DNA of 56,532 bases, from the NCBI GenBank assembly GCA_034189225.1, contig JAXHVL010000116.1:1-56532 (forward strand), read 5' to 3'. Position numbers and translations under genes: made by a program. The notes under the pieces were generated by a model. It saw nothing but the letters and a program-made list of their open reading frames with translations. It was not told the DNA's origin and searched no databases. Numbering within the stretch: position 1 is the stretch's first letter; every line of letters begins with the position of its first letter. Source of the DNA: JAXHTY01 sp034189225. GTDB lineage: Bacteria > Desulfobacterota > Desulfobacteria > Desulfobacterales > Desulfosudaceae. This document shows positions 40,689 to 48,615 of the stretch, in pieces.

Positions 40689-41090
40689 ATGGAACACACA
40701 AAAACCTGTGAATTTTATCAAAGCGGCGACTGGAAAAACGAAAAGCATGTGCCGGTTATTGAATGCCCCACAAGCGTTTCAGTGGATACGCCTTTTGACG
40801 TCACCCTGTCCATTGGAAAAGAAATTCCCCACCCCAACACCACGGAACACCACATCCGGTGGATCAAGCTCTACTTCAAGCCTGATGACGACAAGTTCGC
40901 TTATGAAGTCGGCACCTTTCAATTCTCCGTTCACGGCGAGGCCGTGGCAGGCCCCAACGAGGGGCCGGTATACACCGAACCCTATGCCACAACGCGGATG
41001 AAGCTCCAGAAACCCGGCACCCTGCTGGCGACGTCATACTGCAACATCCACGGACTGTGGGAAAATGAAACGCAAATCAGCATTGTTTAA
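40689..41090 (+). CDS. Class II superoxide reductase (neelaredoxin type)
   Basis: Reduces superoxide to peroxide without making oxygen, a key defence of anaerobes. The 133-residue product has the iron-centre ligands: EKHVP (about 17-21), IPHPNTTEHHIRWI (about 46-59) and the axial C-N-I-H near the C-terminus (about 118-121). The N-terminal desulforedoxin centre of class I enzymes is missing. AAGGAGG precedes the ATG. A rubredoxin-like protein, a plausible electron donor, follows 16 bases on. Confidence 0.93.
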   Translation: MEHTKTCEFYQSGDWKNEKHVPVIECPTSVSVDTPFDVTLSIGKEIPHPNTTEHHIRWIKLYFKPDDDKFAYEVGTFQFSVHGEAVAGPNEGPVYTEPYATTRMKLQKPGTLLATSYCNIHGLWENETQISIV

Positions 41091-41106
41091 AACAGGAGAA
41101 TCCGTC

Positions 41107-41820
41107 ATGAAAAAATGGCGATGCAAGGTTTGCGATTATATTCACGAGGACGAGGAACCGCCCGAAAAATGCCCGGTATGCGGTGCGGATAAGAGCAAAT
41201 TCGAGGCGGTTTCCGACCAAGAGGCCGAGACAATCCAGGCCGCTAAAACGGCAAAGCAGTTGGCGCGCGAAAAAAAGATGCTGGAGAAAAGCGGGGTCAC
41301 CGCTGAAACGCAGCCGGGAACCTCGACCGATGCTGCCCAAAAAACAGGCGGCATCGAACAAAGTACTCACTCCGCCGGCCTGTTCGGCACGGTCAATGAC
41401 CTGATGGTCAGGCACCATGCCCACCCCGTTTCCGTTCACTTTCCCAACGGGGTTTTGCCGGTATCCGTTCTGTTCGTGCTGCTGACCTTTGTCATTTCCC
41501 AGGGCGCGTTGGGCAGGGCCGCCCTTTATAACAATCTCCTGGTTCTGCTCTCCCTTCCGGTGGTGCTGTATTCCGGTGCTAACGCCTGGCAGCGGAAATA
41601 CGGCGGTCGTCTCACCCCGGTTTTCAGAAACAAAATCATTGCAGCTTCTGTCACCACCGTTTCCTGCCTGCTGGTGGTGATCTGGTGCCTGGCCCAGCCT
41701 GATATTCTTGAAACAGGAACGGGCCTTCAGAAAACCGGCTTTGTATTGCTGAACCTGATTATGGTGGCCGCAACGGGCGTTGCCGGTTTTATCGGCGGGA
41801 AACTGGTGTTCAAAGATTGA
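41107..41820 (+). CDS. Rubredoxin-like / DUF2231-like membrane fusion protein
   Basis: The 237-residue product has an N-terminal rubredoxin-like iron site of the rubrerythrin type (WRCKVCDYIHEDEEPPEKCPVCGA, Cys at about 5, 8, 20, 23), a charged linker to about 95, then four membrane segments with an H-A-H-P-V-S-V-H-F-P-N-G entry like DUF2231 proteins. It could pass electrons between a membrane carrier and the superoxide reductase. The ATG at 41107 has AGGAGA upstream. Confidence 0.82.
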   Translation: MKKWRCKVCDYIHEDEEPPEKCPVCGADKSKFEAVSDQEAETIQAAKTAKQLAREKKMLEKSGVTAETQPGTSTDAAQKTGGIEQSTHSAGLFGTVNDLMVRHHAHPVSVHFPNGVLPVSVLFVLLTFVISQGALGRAALYNNLLVLLSLPVVLYSGANAWQRKYGGRLTPVFRNKIIAASVTTVSCLLVVIWCLAQPDILETGTGLQKTGFVLLNLIMVAATGVAGFIGGKLVFKD

Positions 41821-41891
41821 GGTGTCAATGTCAGCTGAGAGGGGAACCGGGGAATTCTTCATCATGGTTTCAACCACACTGTCGAGTAAAC

Positions 41892-41914
41892 ATCCGACCC
41901 CAGAGGGGCCGGAT
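41892..41914 (+). terminator. Hairpin after the superoxide-reductase operon
   Basis: ATCCGACCCCAGA then GGGGCCGGAT folds to a stem with one mismatch and a 3-base loop. There is only a short T tract, so it is a weak intrinsic terminator candidate. Confidence 0.45.
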
Positions 41915-41954
41915 TTGGTTACCCCTATAAAGGGATTGTTTATAGTCTGAACTC

Positions 41955-42118
41955 ACCCTTCGTGAACTTCGTGGTTCAATTGTCTGGAGTTGATTACCAC
42001 GAAGAGCACGAAGATAGATCCATCGCATCGATGCCCCGTAACACTCCGGTATCTGTTTTGGTCATTGGGAAATTTGATATTCGGATTTGTTTCGAATTTC
42101 GAATTTCGTGCTTTGCTT
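41955..42118 (+). repeat. R6 repeat, copy 1
   Basis: Contains CTTCGTGGTTCAATTG, GATTACCACGAAGAGCACGAA, and then ATTTGATATTCGGATTTG and AATTTCGTGCTTTG, in the same order as copy 2 at 46738-46912. The CTTCGTG / CACGAAG pieces are inverted. It invades the 3' half of the small gene at 41994-42209. Confidence 0.75.
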
Positions 42119-42209
42119 CTTCGTATTCATGCAAGGAGCACACGATCTCCATTTCCGATCCATTGCCGCACTTTTCACACACACATGCCTGACGAATTTT
42201 CTTTGTCAT
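41994..42209 (-). CDS. Small Cys-rich protein with a repeat-encoded tail
   Basis: A 71-residue frame starting M-T-K-K-I-R-Q-A-C-V-C-E-K-C-G-N, with a strong AAGGAGG five to six bases upstream. The first about 33 residues (C-V-C-E-K-C-G and a later Cys/His) look like a small zinc or iron site. From K-H-E-I-R-N-S-K onward the protein is encoded by repeat R6 and has no family character. It is 40 bases downstream of mntP on the same strand. Probably a gene whose end was replaced by the repeat. Confidence 0.5.
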   Translation of the reverse strand: MTKKIRQACVCEKCGNGSEMEIVCSLHEYEEAKHEIRNSKQIRISNFPMTKTDTGVLRGIDAMDLSSCSSW

Positions 42210-42249
42210 AATGACCTCCTTTTTTCCCGCCCCCAGCCGAAGCCCGCCT

Positions 42250-42831
42250 TCAGCCGACATGAAACACGCCATGGGAGTAGAGAATCCGGACCCCGATGCC
42301 GATCAGTACAAGACCGCCCAGTAATGCTGAATATCGGCGCAATATCGAAATATTTTCCGCCCGGCTGCCCAGCAGCAGGCCCGCCAGGGTAAATCCGGCG
42401 GCGGTGATGCCGATAATCAGGGCCGGCCCCCATATGGAAATATTCAGCATGGAAAAGCTGAACCCCACGGCAAGTGCGTCTATGCTGGTGGCCATCGAGA
42501 GCATCACCAGCCGGAATCCTTTGCTCGGGTCCCTTACAATGCGTTCATCGCCCGTATCCTTTTCAAACGCCTGCCGGAACATATCCCCGCTCACCAGGGC
42601 CAGAAGAATGAACGCCACCCAGTGATCGTACTGCGCAATCCACTGCCGCACCGTGCCGCCCGCATACCAACCGATCACCGGCATCAGTCCCTGAAAAAGG
42701 CCGAAGTGCCAGGACAGCCGAAAAAACTGCCGGGCCGTGACATTACGAAGGTACACCCCCGAGGCGATGGACACGGCAAAAGCGTCCATGGCCAGGGCCA
42801 CCGCCACCCCTATGATTGTTAAAAAATCCAA
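42250..42831 (-). CDS. mntP: Putative manganese efflux pump MntP
   Basis: A 193-residue, six-segment membrane protein. It has the two family repeats with acidic residues, AMDAFAVSIASG (about 14-25) and ATSIDALAVGFSFS (about 112-125). Exports Mn(II) when in excess. Upstream, where a yybP-ykoY riboswitch would be expected in some bacteria, there is instead repeat R1-3; no riboswitch was recognised. Confidence 0.9.
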   Translation of the reverse strand: MDFLTIIGVAVALAMDAFAVSIASGVYLRNVTARQFFRLSWHFGLFQGLMPVIGWYAGGTVRQWIAQYDHWVAFILLALVSGDMFRQAFEKDTGDERIVRDPSKGFRLVMLSMATSIDALAVGFSFSMLNISIWGPALIIGITAAGFTLAGLLLGSRAENISILRRYSALLGGLVLIGIGVRILYSHGVFHVG

Positions 42832-42859
42832 TATTCGCGCTGTAATTGTTGTCAGTAAA

Positions 42860-43023
42860 GATGCACTCGTAAAAAGTCGCTTGCCGACGGCAAAGTAAAA
42901 AGTTCAAGCCCGGCTTACGATTGGGGGCGCCGATGTATCTCGAGGAATGGAGCGTACTCAGGCGTACGTGACATGACGAGAGATGCATCGCAACGCAGAT
43001 ATTGGACTTTTTACGAAGCCGTC
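42860..43023 (+). mobile_element. R1-3: 164-bp MITE-like element between nitroreductase and mntP
   Basis: Ends GATGCACTCGTAAAAAGTC and (reverse complement) GACGGCTTCGTAAAAAGTC. Internal GACGGCAAAGTAAAAAGTTC and CTCGAGGAATGGAGCGTACT match R1-1. Flanks AGTAAA (42854-42859) and AGTCAA (43024-43029) agree at five of six bases. Its last two bases complete the nitroreductase stop codon. Confidence 0.82.
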
Positions 43024-43654
43024 AGTCAAAAGTCACCACGATATCATCATACCCCTTCCGCCATTTCGGCGGTGCCAGCGTTTTGGTTGTATCAAAATAC
43101 CCCACCGCAAGCAACAGGGGCACCCAGTAATTCTCCGGAATATTGAACTCCCTGCGCACGGCGTGATGATCAAACCCGTCCATGGGATGGGTGTCCAGCC
43201 CCAGGGCTTTGCCGGCCAGCATAAGCGACATGGCGAAAAACCCCGCATTCTTGCAGGCAAAGGCCTGGGCGGCGTCATCACTGAACCCGTAAATCTTTTC
43301 CCGTGTGCTGTCAAACCAGTCCCGCTGTTCTTCCGCCATGATGCCGGCCTTGAGGTTCTCCTGAAATACCTTCTCCACAAAGGGGTTCTCCGCCTTCCAC
43401 CCATCGCGGTCGGCCAGCACGATCAGGGTGACCGGCGCCTGGGACACCTTTTCCTGTTTCATGGCCAGCTTCTGAAGCCGCTGCTTTTCATCGGTGTTGC
43501 GCAGCACCATCAGGGACCACGGCTGAAGATTAAAGCTCGATGGCGTCTGGGCTGCCAGTTCCACCATTTCCCGCACCAACGCCTCGGGGACCTCCCGGTC
43601 CGGATCGAAAAAATTCACCGCGCGCCGTGCATATACCAATTCTCTGAAATCCAT
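43022..43654 (-). CDS. Nitroreductase family protein
   Basis: A 210-residue FMN-dependent NAD(P)H oxidoreductase. It begins FRELVYARRAVNFFDPDREV, has TPSSFNLQPWSLMV (about 36-49), and GLDTHPMDGFDHHAVRREF in the C-terminal part. The physiological substrate is not known. The gene ends V-T-F-D and its TGA is T of the gene plus GA of the R1-3 end, so the original C-terminus may have been longer. The next gene, the thioredoxin-domain protein, is 33 bases upstream on the same strand. Confidence 0.9.
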   Translation of the reverse strand: MDFRELVYARRAVNFFDPDREVPEALVREMVELAAQTPSSFNLQPWSLMVLRNTDEKQRLQKLAMKQEKVSQAPVTLIVLADRDGWKAENPFVEKVFQENLKAGIMAEEQRDWFDSTREKIYGFSDDAAQAFACKNAGFFAMSLMLAGKALGLDTHPMDGFDHHAVRREFNIPENYWVPLLLAVGYFDTTKTLAPPKWRKGYDDIVVTFD

Positions 43655-43687
43655 TGAAACCTCCTTTCTTGATGGTAATCGACTGAT

Positions 43688-45631
43688 TTATTCCCGTTCT
43701 TTCTCCATCCCCATGGCCGCCGTGAGCAACGCAGGCGCCAGTGACGGCTGCTGTGCCAGCAACGGGACCGCGGCCTGAAGGATCTTTTCCGCGGCATTCA
43801 AGAACGCCGGCTGCCCTGTAAGACGATACAGCCGTGCCAGATTATCCGCCATGATCGAGCCCGCGGCCGGCAATACGTTGTCGGCCGTTTCCCGGACCCG
43901 CAGCCGGATATGGGGGTCATGTCCCTCCCTTGTCTGGTATACCGCACCGGTGGCCGGTTCAAAAAAAAGCCCCAGCATCTCTTCGGCCAGCGACACCGCC
44001 ATATCGCGCCATTGCGGATCAAACCGGATTTCATAAAGGTCAAGCAAGCCCTTGATAAAAAAGGCATAATCCTCCGCAAACCCCGGAATCCGGCTTTCAC
44101 CGGCCCGCCAGATGCGGTTCAGTCCCGTTGCCCGGCCTTCGCTGCCGCCCATCAGGTTGTTGCCAACAAACCCGGCCGCTTTTTCAGCCGCGGCGTGATA
44201 CCGGGAATCGCCGGATACCCGGGCGACCCTGGAAAGCCCGGAAATCATCAGCCCGTTCCAGGCGGTAATGATCTTGTCATCCAGGTGGGGCCGCGGCCGG
44301 GTCTGCCGGTGCGCCATGAGATCCTTTATCGCCGCATCCAGGAGGCCGTCGGCTTCGTCCGGCCGGATTCCCACCGCAGCGGCCGTATCAGCAACCGTTC
44401 TGGCCTGAAACAGCACGTTCTTTCCGTCGAATTCACCATGGGGATCGTTCGCCACATTGCCTTCCGGCCGCACGCCGAAACGGCTTGTGACGAGCCGCGC
44501 CGCCGGCGGCGACAGTAACCCTTTTACCCCTGCTTCCGTCCACACATAAAAGGCGCCTTCGGCATGTTCCGAAGGGTCTTCAGGCAGCGGACTGTCCGCA
44601 TCCTCGGCCGAGTAAAAGCCGCCTTCCGGATGGGTCATGTCCCGAAGGATATAATCGGCGGTTTGTTCGGCCACCCGCAGCAGGGCCGTATCTTTTGTCA
44701 GAAGATAAGCATCGGCCAGTACGGCAAGCAACTGGCCGTTATCGTAAAGCATCTTCTCAAAGTGGGGAAGATGCCAGTTCCCGTCTGTTGAATACCGATG
44801 GAAGCCGCCCCCAAGCTGGTCGTATATTCCACCGGCTGCCATCGCGTTTAACGTATGAACCGCCATGTTCCGGGCATTTTCCGACTGAGGCCGGTTTTCA
44901 GCGGCAAGGGCGATCAGAAAATGCAGAATCGAGGGCATGGGAAACTTGGGAACATTGCCGAACCCGCCCCTGTCCGGATCATATATCTGCGAAAAGGCCG
45001 CCATGGCGCGGTCCAGCAGCTTTCCCAGCAGCTTTCCCAGCGGTTGGTCGGGTGATTGACCCGTTGATTGACCCGGCGTGCCCGATACGGGTTCGGCGCC
45101 AAGCCGTTTATTTAAATACTCCGCCACCGCGTCGGTCGTCTCCCCCAGCCTGGCCCTTTCCCCCGGATTGTTCCAGGCCGCTGCAATTTTTTTGAGCAAC
45201 TCGGACCATGATGCCATTCCCAGCCGGCTTTGCGGCGGGAAATAGGTGCCCCCGAAAAACGGCTGGAGGGTTTCCGGGTCAAGAAACACGTGCAGCGGCC
45301 AGCCAGCCGAACCGGTCATGGCACTTACTGCCGTAATATAGAGGGTGTCGATGTCCGGCCGCTCCTCCCGGTCCACCTTCACGCACACGAAATGGCGGTT
45401 CATGATCGCCGCCGCATCCGGATCGGAAAACGACTCATCCGCCATCACATGGCACCAGTGGCAGGTGGAATACCCGATGGACAACAGCAACGGTTTGTCA
45501 TCCCGTCTTGCCGTTTCAATGGCCTCATCCGACCAGGGGTACCAGTCTACGAGATTGTCGGCATGCTGGCGCAGGTACGGGCTGCTTTCATGAATCAGCC
45601 GGTTGGGAGAATGTTTTGTTGTATTGGTCAT
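43688..45631 (-). CDS. Thioredoxin-domain protein of the YyaL / DUF255 family
   Basis: A 647-residue cytoplasmic protein. An N-terminal thioredoxin-like domain carries C-H-W-C-H-V-M-A-D-E-S-F (about 58-69), followed by an (alpha/alpha)6 glycosidase-like domain. Family marks: NRLIHESSPYLRQHADNLVDWYPW and GWPLHVFLDPETLQPFFGGTY. Function of the family is poorly known. Around residues 185-210 tandem small duplications give G-K-L-L-G-K-L-L-D and TGQSPDQ-like repeats. Confidence 0.9.
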   Translation of the reverse strand: MTNTTKHSPNRLIHESSPYLRQHADNLVDWYPWSDEAIETARRDDKPLLLSIGYSTCHWCHVMADESFSDPDAAAIMNRHFVCVKVDREERPDIDTLYITAVSAMTGSAGWPLHVFLDPETLQPFFGGTYFPPQSRLGMASWSELLKKIAAAWNNPGERARLGETTDAVAEYLNKRLGAEPVSGTPGQSTGQSPDQPLGKLLGKLLDRAMAAFSQIYDPDRGGFGNVPKFPMPSILHFLIALAAENRPQSENARNMAVHTLNAMAAGGIYDQLGGGFHRYSTDGNWHLPHFEKMLYDNGQLLAVLADAYLLTKDTALLRVAEQTADYILRDMTHPEGGFYSAEDADSPLPEDPSEHAEGAFYVWTEAGVKGLLSPPAARLVTSRFGVRPEGNVANDPHGEFDGKNVLFQARTVADTAAAVGIRPDEADGLLDAAIKDLMAHRQTRPRPHLDDKIITAWNGLMISGLSRVARVSGDSRYHAAAEKAAGFVGNNLMGGSEGRATGLNRIWRAGESRIPGFAEDYAFFIKGLLDLYEIRFDPQWRDMAVSLAEEMLGLFFEPATGAVYQTREGHDPHIRLRVRETADNVLPAAGSIMADNLARLYRLTGQPAFLNAAEKILQAAVPLLAQQPSLAPALLTAAMGMEKERE

Positions 45632-45791
45632 AAGGTGTTCCTTGTATTATTATTTTACAGGAATCAATAACCGTGCCGAAACCCTACAACCCACCCTCAT
45701 TATTGTTTAACATACTGCAATAAAAGAAAGAAAATAATATTATCAAAACGCCGGCGGCCGCGTGGACGCCCCGTGTCTTAAAATACACGGG

Positions 45792-46667
45792 TTAAAGTGT
45801 CTCAAAAAAATCCTTAATAATAAACACTGTCTCACCGGGTTTTTCCATGGGGATCAAATGGCCGGCATCTTCCACCAGGCGATAGACGCCGTTGGGAAAC
45901 ATTTCCGCCGCTTCCCTGAAATTGATGAACCCCTTGTTCTCCGTGTGCTCTCCCTCCAGCACCAGCACCGGACAGGTAACATTGGGAATGATGGGCCAGG
46001 GGTCATAGGCCATGGAGCCCATGAACATGGATGCCTCTTTCCTGGGGTGACAGGCCAGGGACAGGCCGCCGCCCTCGGTTTCGGTGAATCCGTAATCAAG
46101 ATACATGTCCAGCATCTCATCGTCCCACCGGGCAAAAAGCGGCTTGGAACGAAGGTAATCACGGGCCGAGTCTTTGTCATCCCAGGCATTGCGGCGCTTG
46201 ATGGACTTACCCGCCAGGGGATGATCCTCCACCCGCAGAGGGATATTGTAGACAGCGGACGGCAGGAAAATCGGTTCAAAAAGAATCATGCTTTCAGGAA
46301 CCACGCCGAACCGGCCAGCGGCAATGGTCAACACCGCACCGCCCATGGAATGCCCCACCATGTAGGGACGTTCCAGAGCCAATGCTTCGCACAACCGGGC
46401 GACATCCTCGCCCAGCCGCAGCCAGCTCAATCCGCCGTCTTCCGGTTCGACCTCGCGATGATCGCAGAAGTAGGGGGAAATGATCCTGGCCGAATCCCTG
46501 AAATGACGGCAGATGGGATGCCATATCCAGGGCATGAAGCCGGTGGCATGCATGAAAATAATGGTGGGCGCATCCGCACCGGCGTTTCCCGAAGGCTCAT
46601 ATAAAAGGTACTCCATGGTGGCGTCCCCGATATCCACTGAATTTACCAAAGGTGTATCATTTGTCAT
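45792..46667 (-). CDS. Alpha/beta hydrolase
   Basis: The 291-residue product has HATGFMPWIWHPICRHF near residue 40, the nucleophile elbow G-H-S-M-G-G (about 108-113), and a late V-E-D-A-G-H-L-I-P-M histidine (about 271). Between 150 and 210 lies the lid. Substrate unknown. ATG 46667 before T-N-D-T-P-L-V fits; the 19 upstream in-frame codons are AT-rich and not conserved in style. Confidence 0.85.
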   Translation of the reverse strand: MTNDTPLVNSVDIGDATMEYLLYEPSGNAGADAPTIIFMHATGFMPWIWHPICRHFRDSARIISPYFCDHREVEPEDGGLSWLRLGEDVARLCEALALERPYMVGHSMGGAVLTIAAGRFGVVPESMILFEPIFLPSAVYNIPLRVEDHPLAGKSIKRRNAWDDKDSARDYLRSKPLFARWDDEMLDMYLDYGFTETEGGGLSLACHPRKEASMFMGSMAYDPWPIIPNVTCPVLVLEGEHTENKGFINFREAAEMFPNGVYRLVEDAGHLIPMEKPGETVFIIKDFFETL

Positions 46668-47303
46668 CACATATCCCTGAAACTTGAAAAGGTTTATAGT
46701 AAAATTCAAAATCCGAAGGCTCATATTGCCCGCACTGCCCCTTCGTGTCCTTCGTGATCTTCATGGTTCAATTACCTGAGGTTGATCACCACGAAGGACA
46801 CGAAGATATATGAATCAAATTTATGCTACGGAACACGGCGGCCTCTCTTTTGATCATTGGAACATTTGATATTCGGATTTCTTTCGAATTTCCAATTTCG
46901 TGCTTTGCGCCTTATCGGCGGGTTGCACGGCCAAAGCATTAGCTTGGCCGTGAGCGTCTCCGGATTGAACAACCAATTTATCATTCATACTTTTCTTTGC
47001 TCGCCCAAAGAAAAGTATGCAAAAGAAAGGGCGCCCCGCAGCTTGGCCTTCGGCTACCCTCGCAGGGACGGTTTTTTCGGCGCGGGCAGAAACTCGCCTG
47101 TCCTTTCCTGCAGATGCATTAAACCTCGTCTGCTCAAACAGTCTGCCCGCGTCTTCCGAAAAAACCGCCCCTGCTCGGCTGCGCTGCAAGGGGCGGGGCA
47201 CGTGTTGCCGGCCACGTTTTTCGGCTGCCTGAAAAACACACCAATAAAGTCAACTCAGACCCCGGAGGACCAGGTTTTATTGACTGAATAAAGCATAACG
47301 GCT
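46668..47303. repeat. Long gap with R6 copy 2 and R5 copy 2
   Basis: 636 bases. R6 copy 2 spans about 46738-46912 (CTTCATGGTTCAATTACC, GATCACCACGAAGGACACGAA, TTTGATATTCGGATTTC, AATTTCGTGCTTTG). R5 copy 2 spans about 46986-47232 and is inverted relative to copy 1; it starts with CATACTTTTCTTTG - CTCGCC - CAAAGAAAAGTATG. The frames through R5 are repeat artefacts. No gene is supported. Confidence 0.75.
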
Positions 47304-48569
47304 TCAGGCCCGCAGCCGTCTTGTCTGGCCGGTTCGATAGACCGTGCTGACCATCACCTTGATGAATGACATCAAACCGCTTTCATCGGGCTTCGGGTCC
47401 CTGCCCTTTGCCATGCGGCGAAGCTGGCGATTGTACCAGGAGACTTCCATCAGGGCCAGCTTGTCCACAAATTTAATGCCGGTTGTAATGGGCTTGATGG
47501 TCACATCCGGTACCTCGTTGCGAAGCAATTTGTCCGCATATTCGGGGTCCACCGCCAGGGGCCGGGCCATGCCGATCATATCCAGGCTGTTGTCAGCGAG
47601 GGCCTTTGCCATCACCGGTGCGGTTCTGAAGCCCCCGGTCACGGCCAGGGAAACATCCACCTGCCGGCGCACCGTTTCGGCAAATGTCAGAAAATAGGCT
47701 TCCCGCTCGCGGGTGCTTTGAGAAATCTTCCCTACGCTCATGGCGGGCGCCTCATAGGTGCCGCCGGACACCTCCACAAGATCAATGCCTTCGGCCGCCA
47801 GGGCCTGAATGGCCGCAATGGATTCTTCCTCCGTGAATCCGCCGCGCTGAAAATCCGCGGAATTCAGTTTTATGGCCACCGGAAAATCCTCGCCGACCCC
47901 GTCGCGGATGCGCCGGTATACCGTCAGGGCAAATCGTCGGCGGTTTTCCGGGCTGCCCCCCCATTCATCGGTCCGCTGATTATGGTGCGGCGACAAAAAC
48001 TGACTCACCAGATAACCGTGAGCGCCGTGGATCTGAACTCCGGTAAAGCCCGCCTTCTTTGCTATTTCAGCGCTTTTCCCAAAGCGCTCAATAATCTCCA
48101 TAATTTCATCGCCGGTAAGTTCCCGGGGCGTGTGAAAATACCGCTGCATGGGCTTGCTGAAGGCAATCGGCGAAGGCGCCACGGTCTCCGCATTCAGCCC
48201 CTTGGGCGCCTGCTTGCCGGGATGATTCAACTGCATCCACAACTGGGTGTTATTCTGCGTTCCGGCCCTTGCCCAGGCTTGCAGCAGCGCCATATCGCGT
48301 TCATCTTCCACCGCCACGTTATTGGGTTCTCCCAGGGCTTTTCGGTCCACCATAACATTGCCGGTGACCAGCAGGCCCGTCCCTCCCCTTGCCCACCGGT
48401 CAAACAATGTGACCAGACCGTCGGTCACATGGTTATCCGTGGTGCCGAGGGCCTCGGACATGGCGGATTTCATCAGCCGGTTTTTGATGATCTGACCGCA
48501 GCCTAGTGTAAACGGTTGTGCAATAATCTCCGCCGGCGATATGTCACCGGTATTGTCAGGTGCGGTCAT
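47304..48569 (-). CDS. NADH:flavin oxidoreductase, Old Yellow Enzyme family
   Basis: A 421-residue FMN enzyme. N-terminal IIKNRLMKSAMSEAL, GLLVTGNVMVDRKALGEP, WMQLNHPGKQ, and the substrate-site A-H-G-Y-L-V-S-Q-F-L-S-P-H-H-N-Q-R-T (about 184-201) with DEWGGSPENRRRF. It lacks the C-terminal [4Fe-4S]/FAD extension of dienoyl-CoA reductases. It probably reduces activated alkenes. Downstream of the diguanylate cyclase on the same strand, 46 bases apart. Confidence 0.9.
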   Translation of the reverse strand: MTAPDNTGDISPAEIIAQPFTLGCGQIIKNRLMKSAMSEALGTTDNHVTDGLVTLFDRWARGGTGLLVTGNVMVDRKALGEPNNVAVEDERDMALLQAWARAGTQNNTQLWMQLNHPGKQAPKGLNAETVAPSPIAFSKPMQRYFHTPRELTGDEIMEIIERFGKSAEIAKKAGFTGVQIHGAHGYLVSQFLSPHHNQRTDEWGGSPENRRRFALTVYRRIRDGVGEDFPVAIKLNSADFQRGGFTEEESIAAIQALAAEGIDLVEVSGGTYEAPAMSVGKISQSTREREAYFLTFAETVRRQVDVSLAVTGGFRTAPVMAKALADNSLDMIGMARPLAVDPEYADKLLRNEVPDVTIKPITTGIKFVDKLALMEVSWYNRQLRRMAKGRDPKPDESGLMSFIKVMVSTVYRTGQTRRLRA

Positions 48570-48615
48570 GTCCCATTTCCTTTCCTCAGGTTTTGCTTTC
48601 CATTATCATTGGTTT

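Noticed and set aside
42832..43021. yybP-ykoY manganese riboswitch upstream of mntP
   Set aside because: The gap is almost filled by R1-3 and shows none of the expected conserved loop sequences.
46857..47291. Open frame through R6 and R5 copy 2
   Set aside because: Crosses two different repeats and shows no selection for protein sequence; R5 and R6 occur separately elsewhere.
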